Notes under the pieces: model-generated
The model's database searches: none
Seen by the model: the letters and a program-made list of their open reading frames with translations, nothing else
What the model was told of the DNA's origin: nothing
DNA from: Pisaster brevispinus
Lineage: Eukaryota > Echinodermata > Asteroidea > Forcipulatida > Asteriidae
Length of the DNA: 64,000 nucleotides
Direction of reading: 5' to 3'
Assembly: GCA_023634235.1 (NCBI GenBank)
Contig: JAMKCF010000002.1
Span: forward strand, 12,712,591-12,776,590
Position numbers and translations under genes: made by a program
Shown: positions 1-10,429 of the stretch, in pieces
How the letters are laid out: each line of letters starts with the position of its first letter
Position numbering within the stretch: position 1 is the first letter of the stretch

Positions 1-162
1 CTAATACGTATAAAGGGAAGGTATACATTAGGTAGTCACTCTTAAAACTAATTGCAATAAAAACTTACTTGGATAGACGTACAGCAGCTTTCGATATAGT
101 ATCAAGCATTTAGTGAATTATTTTACTTCGAAGTAATGTGGTTATGGAAAAAGATATCAGTT

Positions 163-222
163 TTACCCCCCCCAAAAAAAAAAAAATAAATAAATAAATA
201 AATAAATAAATAAATATATATT
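163..222. repeat. Compound microsatellite: C-run, A-run, then (AAAT)n
   Basis: A run of about nine C is followed by about thirteen A, then (TAAA)n fading into an AT-rich tract. The same C, A, AAAT order recurs at 48101-48345, so the two loci may share an origin, for example a retroelement tail. Confidence 0.9.
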
Positions 223-224
223 TT

Positions 225-490
225 TTTATTTTTATATCGAATCTGAGAAACGTTACTGTCGGAAACGTTTTTCAAACTGTGTATTCCAGTTTACAGTTAC
301 GGATTATTCTTCCTACGTGGACATAACCGCTCCGGATTTTCGCCGATATCTCAAAAACGCTACCACCCTTTGAAATGAATTTTTCACACAGGTTTATGGT
401 TTTACTGTATATATACACATAGGATTAAAACAATCGAACGGTTCCAAAAACCAAAGGTATACATTTCCTTTAAGACGTATAACATTTGAC
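225..490 (-). repeat. Dispersed repeat (GTATACATTTGG family), minus copy
   Basis: Read on the minus strand, this matches 25645-25880 on the plus strand. Shared landmarks in order are GTATACATTTGGTTTTTGGA, ACCGTTCGATTGTTTTA, a GTAGCGTTTTT block, GGAAGAATAATCCGTAA and the CAGATTNNGAAACG end. It has no coding capacity. It is probably a non-autonomous mobile element. Confidence 0.75.
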
Positions 491-1655
491 ATATAAGCAT
501 GGTTCTAAAAACTAACCGTATACTGGCAAAGTCTCCCACCATTTTTTGTTCTGTATTTATTACATCATTTGAGAAATTTCTTGGTGCCTTGATTATAAGT
601 TTCAAACTTCAAATACCTTTTGCACTGTTGTTTGGTATAGCGTGCTTTGGTAACCTATTTTATTAGAGTACCTTTTTATGTATCATTTAACTCAATTGAA
701 CAATAGGCCTATCGTGTTCCTATACGGTTGATTTGTCGGTCAAGCTATTTGCCGATATGAATGTCATATTTTGCCCCAGTGGAACTCTGTGTCATCGATC
801 GTTACCGAATCAATAGTGTCACCTCACTAGCAGGTGTAATGGACAGTGGGGGTAGCTCCATTCGATCAATTGTATCTCTCACCCACGACCTGTTAAAACA
901 AGCAAGTGTGAAGTACCGTAGAGTTAGGTCAACGAGCCCCATCGGATACGCAACGTGACACGCTAAGATTCCGGAGCACGTTACGCGCGCGGTCTCTCCT
1001 CATCTCTCTGCCAGTCAACCCTAAGAACTCCAACCTCTTCCTTTTGTTTCCTTCTTTTTTTTCTTTAGATAAAAATATCGCACCAAGGCCATCTTGGAGA
1101 TTTCTTTTCAAAGATCCTCTTTCCTTGAGACCGAAAGAGTCTTTTCAAGTGCGTCACGGTAGTCTGGAATTCCCCGGAGGCCATTGTACGGCCTGCAACT
1201 CGCACGGACAAGAGGCGACCGTGAACGCCATCGAGAGAAATACTGCGGTTGCAATACGCTAACTTCCAAAATGATGAGGACTGTGATTTCTTCGCCTTCA
1301 ACGTAAAGAAAATAATAATAAATTAATTTTCTCTGTTGTGTGGAAAATCCATACCTCGCGCAATTCTATGGTGTTATGGAAGGGAGTTTGAGAAGATATA
1401 GGCTAGGGTCAAGTTCATTGCCAAGCAAATAATAATCAGTGCAGGTATTACTAAAAATACACTATTCAATAACAAAATATGTAACTGTATTTGGTTTGGA
1501 ATGCGAAACTGGATACACATGATTAATTTATATAAGTAGGAATAATGTTTTGAAGCCCAAACATAGTATTATTCTGTGTCTTTATCAGTATCCATTAAAA
1601 AGATGAGAATCAGATGGAAAGACCAATCAAGTCTCTTAGGGGATATCAATTTGAA
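491..1655. other. No gene recognised
   Basis: Only short overlapping chance frames are present. The 960-1260 segment is more GC-balanced, but I see no convincing splice-bounded frame and no known repeat. Confidence 0.5.
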
Positions 1656-1659
1656 ACAA

Positions 1660-1795
1660 CCACAACACCCAAGAAAATCCAAATACCCCCAAAACACCCA
1701 AATATTCCAAAACACACCAAACCAGCCAAATACCCAAAGCACCCAAATACAACAAAACACCCAAATACCCCAAAACACCCAAATACCTTTACGTG
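1660..1795. repeat. Degenerate minisatellite (CCCAAATACCCCAAAACA-like)
   Basis: Imperfect tandem units built from ACACCCAAATA and CCCCAAAACA, about 9 to 18 bp long, run for about 135 bp. Frames through them encode monotonous Asn/Gln/Pro/Thr repeats, which follows from the DNA repeat and does not suggest a gene. Confidence 0.85.
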
Positions 1796-1854
1796 CATTG
1801 ATTAAAGTCGATAAAACTCGTCAACTCATCGGCTCAGTACAATAAAGTCCTTGT

Positions 1855-2175
1855 TGGCAATTTCCTAATCAACGTTGGCAACATTGGTAGTTGTCAAAGA
1901 CCATGTTGCACATTGTACATGAACTAAACACACCTGTGAAAGTTTGAGCTCATGTGGTCACTTGGAGGATGGAGCTACCTCCATGTTTGGAGTCACGAGA
2001 TGCTAGTGAAAAAGCCCATCACTGTGTCAAACATAGGATTTCGGAATCACGAGATCAGAACAACGTTTAACTAATTTTCACTAAACTTATATCATTTCAG
2101 ACAAAACTATTTCAAGTGAAGTTTTCCACAGTGACCATCCATATACAATGTCGTATATATGTGACAATTTATTTT
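1855..2175. repeat. Partial dispersed repeat related to 7195-7512
   Basis: It shares short landmarks with the 7.2 kb element: a TTGTCAAAGACC-like block, CCTGTGAAA followed by TTTGAGCTCA, and an AAGTGAAGTTTTCCAC block that also resembles 29905-29940. It looks like an old, diverged fragment of a common interspersed family. Confidence 0.45.
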
Positions 2176-2617
2176 GTTCACTCTAATCAATGCTAAATTA
2201 CACCTTAAATCAGGGAAGAAGGAGGGATAAAATCAGACACGACAGATAAAACAAATTCTGTGCAACTCAGGTTTACATGGGGAAGATACCGCCTTCTTCC
2301 AAGCACACAAAAGTATTTTGTACAAAGAACAGAAGGATGTAAGCAACAAAATGGCTCCTCAAAAAAAACTTTTTTTTTTTTTAAACGGCAGAATGATATT
2401 TTTGGTGCTGGAATTACCCCCAGAGCCATGTTTTCAAATCACCATGCAGAATTCAACCTTCTCATAATTACTTAGGAATGTAAAAACGATCAAACTTTCT
2501 TGCTCATTTATTCTTGAAACGCAATTTCGCACATTAATTGCTTACGCCTAAGCTTTGACCGATAACATGTTCTTGCGGGCACACGGCGATATATCGCCGG
2601 TAAACTCAACTACCAAG

Positions 2618-2813
2618 GCTCAATTTCAAAGCGCTACTTTAAGCAGAAAATAGTGCTTAAGTAATGTTCTGCTAAGCAAAAGTAAGCAGGAAACCAGTCA
2701 CAGATTGTACATGTGACATGCTATTATGGCTGGTAACCTTATTCTTATAAGCATGATTTTGTTGTACTTAGCTAATTTTGTGCTTCGGCAGCTCTACGAA
2801 ATTGGGCCACCAG
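2618..2813 (+). mobile_element. MITE family A, copy 1
   Basis: A non-autonomous element of about 190 bp. The left end resembles CTCAATTTCAAAGCGCTACT and the right end reads GCAGCTCTACGAAATTGGGC, which together form terminal inverted repeats. The interior has GCTAAGCAAAAGTAAGCAGG, ACCAGTCACAGATTGTACAT and GGCTGGTAACCTTATTCT blocks found in all copies. Others lie at 9390-10090, 19068-19245, 20898-21073, 23146-23333 and 26298-26466. No transposase is present. Confidence 0.85.
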
Positions 2814-2967
2814 AGGCCTCACCAATTGCTGAACCAGTTTTAAGAAATCCATACAAATTGTAAGAACATCTTTTGAAGTGATCCGAGGAATTGTAGGCGT
2901 GCGCAATCCATGCACGCAATAGCGTAGTCAAATAGGTCATATTTGACGTCACGTTTTGCAGCAAGCA

Positions 2968-3330
2968 TTCAATTCAATTCAATGTAACATTTATTTCCGT
3001 ACTCACAATAAAAAAAGACAGAATCATTTGGACTAAAATACAGTGGTACAAAACAAGAAAAGAGTAAACATGACCAATGATAATGATACTGAAAAATTGT
3101 ACCAAAACTGGGAGTAAGGAGGCTGTTCAATTAAGCCGATGTTTGTTGGGAACAGCCCTAGACAAAATACAAAAACAATAAGCAAAAGACAGCATAACAA
3201 CAAGGACAGGAGAGAATGCAAAATTCACAATTCGCCTTGCAATCACCTAAAACAATGTCCTCTTTCGAGAAATGAATGTAGGCCTCTGTACTTTTCTTCT
3301 TCCGTTTTTTTTTTTTTGTTTTTTTTTTTG
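2968..3330 (-). mobile_element. 3' end of a retroelement with (TTGAA)n tail, minus strand
   Basis: Read on the minus strand, the sequence ends in GAAATAAATGTTACATTG followed by three or so ATTGA units, the short-repeat tail typical of several non-LTR retrotransposons and their SINEs. A poly-T/A tract lies near 3300-3330. No reverse transcriptase domain remains. A hydrophobic 62-residue frame at 3033-3221 lies inside and looks incidental. Confidence 0.5.
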
Positions 3331-3339
3331 GCGTCTTGC

Positions 3340-3985
3340 AAATAACACTGCCATAAGTTAATGGGAATTTTGTTTTTTGTCTCTTGATTAATGTTTGTTA
3401 TTAATTTATTTGGATCGTGAAGGATAAAAATCATTCTCGAACCTTAATATTTACGACCCCGTGGTAAAGTCATAAATCATGTTTAATTTAGAACCTTTTC
3501 AAAAATGAACAAGTAAACAATCATCAAGGAACTCTTTTATCAGGAGTTCCTGACAGGAGTCCAGAAACGCACGTTACCATGGAGACGGAGACATCGGTAT
3601 ATTCAGATCGCTAATGAAAACCTTTTAAAACATGTTTCAGTGTTTTTCTACACATTTATGAACCGATTCGTTTACATTATCCTTGCGAATGTCCATGTAA
3701 AATGGCACGAGGCATATTCCTTACAAACCAAAAATGTATTTGCGGCAAATTGATGACGACCTTTTAACCGGGCCATCAATGAAACACAGCAATACTGGTA
3801 TGTCAACAAATCCATCAAAGGCGTTCCGTTTAAGAAAACGCTGATGAATAGCAATCCGTCAGCACTTTTCTGTTCTGATACCAGAAAACAATGGGACCAA
3901 ACCAGGAGTGGAATTAAAAGTTGTCCATAGTGCACTCGATCTTCTTTGACACGAAGAAAAACTCTTTCTATCCACCATTCGATAA
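3340..3985. other. No gene recognised
   Basis: A 110-codon minus frame (3672-4004) is open but lacks any recognisable domain or splice context and overlaps another open frame. I regard it as chance. Confidence 0.45.
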
Positions 3986-3994
3986 CCACCATTG

Positions 3995-4130
3995 GATAAA
4001 CCACCGTGGCAGAACAAAGCGACTTTGGCTACAGCTAATGTCATTGGCAATAGCTACAGCGTTGAAGAATACAATTTTTCAGCGATCCGGCTATTGTCAC
4101 TGCTGAAACCGTCCATGCGGACGCGGCAAG
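3995..4130. mobile_element. Foldback GGCTAC family, decayed copy
   Basis: GACTTTGGCTACAGCTAATG and a GCGTTGAAGAAT centre match the hairpin family whose best copy is at 26921-27041. The right arm (CGGCTATTGTCACTGCTGAA) is decayed. Confidence 0.5.
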
Positions 4131-4614
4131 CAGTTAAAGGGTTATTTCCCAGAGCGCAACCGCAAACCTCCTTAGATCAGCAATCTGTGACGTCACGCTG
4201 CGTGGTTTGAATTTCAATAAATGCATTTGCAAACGAACGGTTAGTTTATCAACAAACTAAAGAGACTATAAACGTAAGCATATTCATCGCTCGACGCTCA
4301 GAGCAAGAGGTCTGTTTTTTAAGTCTTGACGGTTGTATCTGTTATCAAATTGCATACATGCATTCCAAAGCCCTGCTTTCATTAAGCTATACGGTAGCCC
4401 CCTTGACTGTAGGTCGCAAATAGACACTCAATTAAGGACAAGACTCTAAATTACAGGTGTGATATTTTCAAAGGGTAGATGACCACCATTCCGTGCCCCG
4501 GAGTCAAACTGTTCCCGCCAAATTTGCCTCAGTATTCACGGGCACACTGGCAGATTTGTCTTTACATCGGGTACATCTTTACATCAGCGGGTACAGGATG
4601 GTGTTTTCTTTCAG

Positions 4615-4721
4615 TCGGGGAAAGGCAAACTGTTCGCATGTTCGCTAGAAATTCATCAAAGCACCGAGATCGAGTTCGGAGATAGGGAAAAGATGTCCCA
4701 GAAACTGCATGGAGATGACAG
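4615..4721 (+). CDS. Candidate internal exon, unknown protein
   Basis: A strong acceptor (GTGTTTTCTTTCAG) precedes 107 nt that stay open in the phase-0 frame, and the segment ends at AG followed by GTGGAA, a weak donor. The encoded segment is charged and protein-like: it starts SGKGKLFACSLEIHQS and ends KLHGDD. I do not recognise the family. The phase (two nucleotides left over) would fit splicing to 5621-5687, which begins with the single base needed. It could equally be a chance frame or non-coding exon. Confidence 0.22.
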
Positions 4722-5620
4722 GTGGAAGAGGCATCCGTGAATCCAAATGTTTTTTTTTTTTTTAGCAATTCAAAATGTTTAGCCTCAAAGAAATGCAGCG
4801 ATTATTTTTTTAATCAGGTCACAATTGAAACGCAAGGAATCAGGCCGTGGACTGCCGAGCATAGATAAAATATGTTATAAAGATAGAATGTATAGTAGTT
4901 TACTAGTTTAAACAGTTTCCATTGTGGTGTGTTCCTTAATATTCTACACAAACATATTAGCACCAAAAGGGGGAATCTGGAGGCATGTGTTTACCAACAA
5001 TAAGAAAGAACGGTAAACAACAACAACCAAATATTCATGTTTTTCAACGTGACCTTTAATTAGACAAAAAAAACAAATTATAAATTTTACATTACCCCTT
5101 TTTCCTTTAGTTGGGGCGAAAAAGAACCACTGTTGTTCAACCGCTGCTCGACATTCTCATAAAATGCATTAAAGGATTATTGATCTAAATTGAAAAGTTT
5201 GAACTGTAGCTGAAAGCTCCAGTGAAGACAAAAGATGGTGTGTTCTTTGCTAGAGAAAACGCATCCATGGCAACTACTGGACCGCTCAACCTGGGACAAA
5301 AGGGCTTGCAATATTGGAAAAAGGGGATCGTAAAGCTACAAAGCTGAATCTGTTCGCTTGGATTGACCCGCCAGTTTCATTTCAGCCCATCATTGACGTC
5401 CCGACAAGATGTTGCCAACGATATCAGAAAGATTATTAATTTGTCCCAGAACATTACATGTGCCAATGGGTGTTAGTGGGATAGTATCTTGTATAACTAA
5501 TTCCTGCAATCTGCTGGCGAAATCCATAATGAAGTAAACCTGTTATTCACTTATAGTTCGAGTTTAATCGCAGTGGTTCTTTTCCAATTCTAATAGGCTG
5601 GTCCTCCATTTTGTTTATAG
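4722..5620. other. Putative intron or intergenic DNA
   Basis: AT-rich sequence. A good acceptor (AGTTTCATTTCAG, ending 5384) is followed by a short frame that stops quickly. Nothing else is identifiable. Confidence 0.4.
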
Positions 5621-5687
5621 GTTATCGGCATTACGATCGGCGCATAGGTCTACTGGGAGCCAGACGAAGATGACCGGCAAGATAAAG
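5621..5687 (+). CDS. Candidate small exon, unknown protein
   Basis: The segment lies between a good acceptor (CCATTTTGTTTATAG) and a good donor (AAAG followed by GTCAGT). Only one frame is open: after one leading base it reads 22 codons, LSALRSAHRS then TGSQTKMTGKIK, ending in phase 0. The leading base is phase-compatible with 4615-4721. Alternatively the internal ATG (MTGKIK) could be a start codon in a 5' exon. The family is not recognised. Confidence 0.22.
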
Positions 5688-5754
5688 GTCAGTTTTCTTC
5701 TTCTTTTTCCATCAGAAATAGCGTCTGTATAGACCCCTTGTGTATGACGTCACA

Positions 5755-5812
5755 ATCTCAAAAAGCGCCCTCACTGACGCCAAAAAGCGTCCTCACTGAG
5801 GCAAAAGGAGGC
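5755..5812. repeat. Short tandem duplication of a 24-bp unit
   Basis: Two adjacent units of AAAAAGCG(C/T)CCTCACTGA(C/G)GC follow a TGACGTCA palindrome. It is probably part of an old interspersed element. Confidence 0.6.
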
Positions 5813-5814
5813 AA

Positions 5815-6400
5815 ATCATTGGACGATAGCTGTTCTATAAGCGTAAAAACGTGCCCGTGACCTCAGCGTATACCTGCAGCGTTATGCAAGGAGGTCTATT
5901 GACGGCTCTGTTTTCGGTGTATGGAAGTTAAGCTGCAGCTATGGCTATGGCTGTGGCTACTGCTGATGTGTATACCTTAGTGTGGCCAGTGAAGCCAGTG
6001 AATCCACTGCCAAATTGTATCGCATTACGATTGTGTAGCCACACAAGTCCGTCATGCTGAGGCAGCGTTCGGCACTCAGCTCAAACATCCCCATAAGCAA
6101 CACCTAGCTTATATCAGATTATAAGACCAACCGTCTCACAACCCCCTCCCCCCGAGATTAAACTTCAATCTAAACGCGAATCAGCCCCGACCGCCTAGAA
6201 TTGCAATTCTCGACAAAGCTTTCATCGAGAATCGATTCCAAAAAAAATCTATACAGAGCGTGATGTTGATTTACATTGACCATGGCTGGCTCGCTAGCTA
6301 CACGCAGCGTAAATACCACCTTAGCCCCTGTAAACCAACCCTCAACGACAAATTTGCATTCACGGTCACTTGCTGCGTACAGCCATTCTCTCCCCCCTCA
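5815..6400. other. No gene recognised
   Basis: It includes a GCTATGGCTATGGCTGTGGC stretch (about 5937-5960) that may be a relic of the GGCTAC foldback family. Nothing else is identifiable. Confidence 0.4.
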
Positions 6401-6401
6401 G

Positions 6402-6538
6402 AAACACTTGTATCAATTGGTGTTTCCAATCAATTAGAAAAGCAAATGATGAATTGCGATCTGTTTCCTTATCAAAACACCTCCGTTTCCAAGATAAGGA
6501 AGCGATCGCCCTGGAAACCGAATATCGGCGACAGGAAG
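6402..6538 (+). CDS. Candidate internal exon, unknown protein
   Basis: A very strong acceptor (CCATTCTCTCCCCCCTCAG) and a strong donor (GGAAG followed by GTAAAG) bound 137 nt. Two frames are open throughout. The more protein-like is frame 2 of the exon, containing LRFQDKEAIALETEYRRQE. The other contains KIRKRSPWKPNIGDRK. The phase-0 frame that would follow 5621-5687 directly is closed, so if all three belong to one gene an exon is missing between them. A non-coding exon is possible. Confidence 0.25.
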
Positions 6539-6544
6539 GTAAAG

Positions 6545-7190
6545 ACTTTTTTTTTCCAGAATTAAATCCCTCGTTTGATGGTGATTATTGTAGACTATTA
6601 AATAGTTTTACGTGCGTGATACGACCGACTGGAAGAGGCGATACAAAATGCGACCAAGTTCTTAAAGCAGCAGCGCCGGTCCCTCCTACTTCTCCCTTGC
6701 TATCAAAATAAAAACGGAAACCCCGAGTTTAATAATAATTTTTGCACCTGTCAATGGATCCAGAAGCTTTCAAAATTAGGTTAAATTAGCGCAATTTGGG
6801 AGAATTGAAGCCGGGGATAAAAAAAACACACACTCTTGAAAGACTTTCATAGGAGACAAGGGCTATCGTGCGGTGAGCCCGGTGCAGATTGCGTCTATGT
6901 CGGCCCACAAGGGGAGTACGGGGAAGGGAAATGGCATTTTGGGAAACGCTCAGGGCAGTATTTTGGAAGAGATCCGGATTGTGAAAAGGGAGGTGGGCAT
7001 CAGGGGTAAGGCATGACACCTGTGGGGTGGTTGTGATCGATTCATCACGATTTAAGTAAAGGTGGTTTAGATCAAATGGTTCCAAGTTGAAAGACAGGGA
7101 TAGAAACTGCTGTCAGTTCATCAAAGCTTGCTCCTAATAAGTTCGGAGCTTTGCTATTTACAGTGCTTATTACGCATCGATGTATGATGG
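6545..7190. other. No gene recognised
   Basis: A 99-codon minus frame (6786-7085) has no recognisable domain. No repeat was identified. Confidence 0.45.
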
Positions 7191-7194
7191 GTAA

Positions 7195-7512
7195 AGGAAA
7201 ATAGTCATATAGTATTTTTTATAATCTGAAGGCAAGTTATACTTTAGGAAATTGCCAAAGTATCCTTACTTGGTGTATCCCAACATGTGCATAAAGTAAC
7301 AGCCCTGTGAAAATGTTTGCTCCATTGGTCGTCGAAGTTGCAAAAAGATAATGAGAGAAAAAACACCCTTGTTGTATAGAATTGTGTGCTTCAAATGCCT
7401 GAAAAAAAGGCTTCATGAATAATATCTAGCTCTCCAGTGCTCTTCACCAAGTAAGCTTTCATGGTCTTTCATTTGGCAGTAGTTACCAAAGGTACACCCT
7501 CCCTTTAACATT
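7195..7512. repeat. Dispersed repeat, partial copy
   Basis: Its blocks, including CACTTGGTGTATCCCAACAT-like sequence, CCTGTGAAAATGTTTGCTC, GAGAAAAAACACCCTTGT and TAGTTACCAAAGGTACACC, match in style a widespread interspersed family of echinoderm genomes. This recognition is from memory. It is non-coding. Confidence 0.5.
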
Positions 7513-7676
7513 TTATTAAAACTGTGTGATAACTGGGCGTTCGAAATACGCACTTCTGATGTATCGATCGGCATTCATTTTAGCCAACACAACAACGAGG
7601 CATCCTTGTATACACTTCAGGGAACATAAATAAACATGACTTGCGTGTGTCGTTCACACAGTGACTTTCACTTCTT

Positions 7677-7871
7677 TTAAAATTCGGGTAGACTAAATGT
7701 ACGCGTTGACGTAGAATAAAGGTTAACACTGTGATTACTAAATTGCACATCAGCAAAGCCTTTTGAAAATTGCACAATAATTAATGACATGAAGGATATC
7801 ACTATACAGAGCAAGGCCGGTATGACGACCTTGGCGCTCATCTTTACACCTTCACCATGATTTGGCGCCAT
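7677..7871 (-). CDS. Candidate type II membrane protein (signal-anchor) ORF or first exon
   Basis: From ATG at 7871 the minus strand encodes 64 residues: a short cytosolic tail (MAPNHGEGVKMSAK), a hydrophobic segment at about residues 15-35 (VVIPALLCIVISFMSL then IIVQF), and a luminal stretch with an N-glycosylation sequon (NHS at 46-48), ending ...FSLPEF at a stop. This layout is usual for Golgi glycosyltransferases and sulfotransferases, whose first exon carries the tail and anchor; that is inference from topology only. A second in-frame ATG at 7841 would leave four residues before the anchor. No clear GTRAGT donor lies in the segment, so either the frame really ends here or it is a chance ORF. 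The frame is also open upstream to 8186. Confidence 0.33.
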   Translation of the reverse strand: MAPNHGEGVKMSAKVVIPALLCIVISFMSLIIVQFSKGFADVQFSNHSVNLYSTSTRTFSLPEF

Positions 7872-7879
7872 TCGACAGA

Positions 7880-8920
7880 ACGGCGATCGTCGGCACGTTT
7901 TGATGGCAACGGTGATAAATAAATCAAACAGAGACCTGAAACAAATGATGCTATCGCAGTCTTCTTTTTTATTAATGTGTGACAGACTGGTCAAATTGAT
8001 CACCTGATTAGTATTCCGTTTTCGTTTGAAGACACAAAAGAAGCGAAGTTCAAAAACCCCACTTGAGGGGTGGAGGAGTTGCACGAACGTTGAGGGTGTA
8101 TTTGAATTGAAGAGACCACCGTATCGTACATAGTACACTCGTGATGTGGATCGGTCTTGTTCAACTGTTCTAATTTCAGATGACATTTTTGTTAACAGAA
8201 AGTGTCAGTAAAACTGGGGAATTTTGAAAGATATAATCATGTGAAACTAGTTATTTTATTATGGTTCCGCATAGAGATTGTTGAATTTGCCTCCTTCAAG
8301 AAAATGCTCGTGTGTAGGTGACCTATCAAATTTTACTTTAGGAATGTTAACCTTTAGTATCGGATTAGTAGCGAGCGACAGAAATTTAAAAGTGAGTAGT
8401 TTCAATCTGAAATATCACTCATACCGGTACACATCGTGTTGAGAACTATGTTCTCCCCAAAAAATACTGTCCAAGTCCAGGAAATAGCATTTACTGACCA
8501 CACTTTACTGCTTGTTCCAAATGCCGCAATCGGAATAAGCTTGATAGAAAAATTGAGGGAGAAAAAAATTACGTACGTACGATCCCTGACAAAAGATAAA
8601 CCATTTGTCATAATTTTTTTTTTCAACGTTTTTGACGATTTTGATGAACTTTTTTGAATGGTGTTTTCATTGAAAAACTACAGGTCAGATGAAAACAAAG
8701 TTAGTCTTATTTGGTTTTACCCAGTGCACCGATGTGTATTAAGCACTGTAGACTCAAGTTGTGTTATTTATCCCCGATGCAAAATTTACATCTATTAAAG
8801 AAGTTACTCTTCCCCACAAACAATGTAAGATACATTTTAATGTTCATGGGTTTATGACATTCAAGCAGCCCGGCAAATCACACAAAGGGAAAGTGTGTTA
8901 ATAACACACGTTAGACCATT
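7880..8920. other. No gene recognised
   Basis: AT-rich sequence with poly-T tracts. A short perfect hairpin, GTGTGTTAATAACACAC, lies at 8893-8909. No other structure was noted. Confidence 0.45.
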
Positions 8921-8929
8921 TTCAGTAGA

Positions 8930-9062
8930 CTGGTGACGTCACAGTTTGTTTACCACTTTGCAGAAGATTGGAACACCATTGTGTCTCTGATCAACTGTCA
9001 AAAACGCAGTGCCCACTTGCAGCACTTACGGCAAGGCAGTAAACAAACCGTGACGTCACCAG
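8930..9062. mobile_element. MITE with CRE palindrome in its terminal inverted repeats
   Basis: The 24-bp arms (8930-8953 and 9039-9062) start CTGGTGACGTCAC and end GTTTGTTTAC, and differ at a single position. Each holds a full TGACGTCA. AGTAGA on the left (8924) and a TCTATTG block on the right flank it. No coding capacity. A 66-codon frame across it is a by-product. Confidence 0.85.
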
Positions 9063-9074
9063 TGCAGGGGTCTA

Positions 9075-9385
9075 TTGAACTTCAAAGCGCACTTCGCACG
9101 AAAGATTTTTTAAAGGTACCCCTTGATATTTAACATGAGTGTCTAGCTCATTTAAAAAAAATTTTTTAATGCACTCAAACATCGTGATGACCTTGGCCGT
9201 CCATGGAGAACGTTCTGATTAAAGTGCTCCATCGCACTAAATGGTTGATTTGGTATGCAAATGTAAAAAGGGTCAATTTGTCACGTTTTTAATTTTGGTT
9301 TTATTGAATGTAGCAGTGCATGGTTTACGGCTCTGCTTACCGGGGAATTCTGCGCGCTACAGGGGTCCCCGTATAAGCGCATGGT
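9075..9385. other. No gene or repeat recognised
   Basis: Unique-looking AT-rich DNA with no structure that I can see. Confidence 0.4.
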
Positions 9386-9389
9386 TTTC

Positions 9390-10090
9390 TGGGCCTATTT
9401 CATAGAGTTGCTGAACACTCAATGACACCATCGCTCACTTATTGAGTAACAGTTTTAAATTAAAAAGTAATTAGTCCGCCATTTTTTTTTCCAAAAAATC
9501 TAAAAAATTCCAAGTTCCACAACTGCACCTAGCCAAATAGCATGCCAAATGTCTTTTCACTATCCGGGGTTTGTTTTTCACTAACACAACCCAACAATGA
9601 CCCGTTCTCCAGGAATTCCCATAGGAATTGTACAACAATTACTCAGCCTTGCTAAGTTGTGTGAACAAAGGGTGTTATTCAAAGAAATAGTTGATTGAGC
9701 AGAAAGAGACATGTGGGCTCATTTCAAAATACAATTTTGCTGGAATTGACTTTATTTAGTCAAAAGGGTCTATATCTAATGATTTGGGTGATTTAAAAGT
9801 GATTTGCTTCTTTACAGAAATGTATTACACGCTAAAATCCAACTGTTACTCAACAAGTAAGGCATGGCGAAATGGTGTGATTTTTTTTATGGTGTCACGA
9901 AGAGTTAAGGCACAAAAAGTAGCTAAGCACTACGAAATTATGCTTTCCAGAATAAGGTTACCAATCAAAACACCATGTCATCTGTACCACTTATGACTGG
10001 TTTCCTGCTTCTTCTCTTTTGCTGAGCAGAACAACATTGAGCAAAGTTTTCTGCCGAAGCAGCTCTTCAAAATTGGGCCCACTATAGGTG
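9390..10090 (-). mobile_element. MITE family A, long or nested copy
   Basis: The left boundary has GGGCCTATTTCATAGAGTTG and the right boundary GCAGCTCTTCAAAATTGGGC, the family A ends, but about 690 bp apart, not 180. The right third (about 9900-10085) is a recognisable copy on the minus strand with ACTGGTTTCCTGCTTCTTCT. The left part may be a second copy or an insertion. Copies elsewhere are listed at 2618-2813. Confidence 0.6.
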
Positions 10091-10304
10091 ACGGAAGCCG
10101 GCAATAACTATTAAAAACACAACGTGAGATTTGCCTTGAAATGTCACAGCTGCTTTGCCAGATATTATTCTTTCGAAAATTGAAAGAAATTGAAAATTGA
10201 AAGAATTTGAAAATTGAAAATTATTCTTTCATCTATTTCCACTAGACTGCCTTTGTTAAATCAGTAATGTATACATGTACCTGTTTATGTTTGTAGTCTT
10301 GTCA

Positions 10305-10425
10305 TTTAGCCTTCGAGAAAGACTCTGCTAGGGTCGAAACGTCAGGCCACTAACTATTTTTTTTGCATTTATACCATTGGTCCTTTTGGTTGGTAAGCAG
10401 TTTGCAGCAGCTAATACTATATTTT
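10305..10425 (+). mobile_element. Hammerhead-like GAAACGTC repeat, copy 1
   Basis: GAAACGTC lies at 10336-10343. Around it are GCCT/AGGC arms (possible stem I) and a GACTC-TGCTA-GGGTC hairpin (possible stem II). The downstream tail (GCATTTATACCATTGGTCCT, then GGTAAGCAGTTTGCAGCA) is shared with copies at 17222-17330 and 43917-44025. The position of the CUGANGA core is diverged (TCGAGAA), so this copy is probably inactive. Confidence 0.6.
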
Positions 10426-10429
10426 TCGA

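Noticed and set aside
3033..3221. Strongly hydrophobic 62-residue frame resembling a signal peptide or membrane segment
   Set aside because: It lies inside a retroelement 3' end with AT-rich composition, has no donor or downstream exon, and hydrophobic frames are expected from T-rich DNA.
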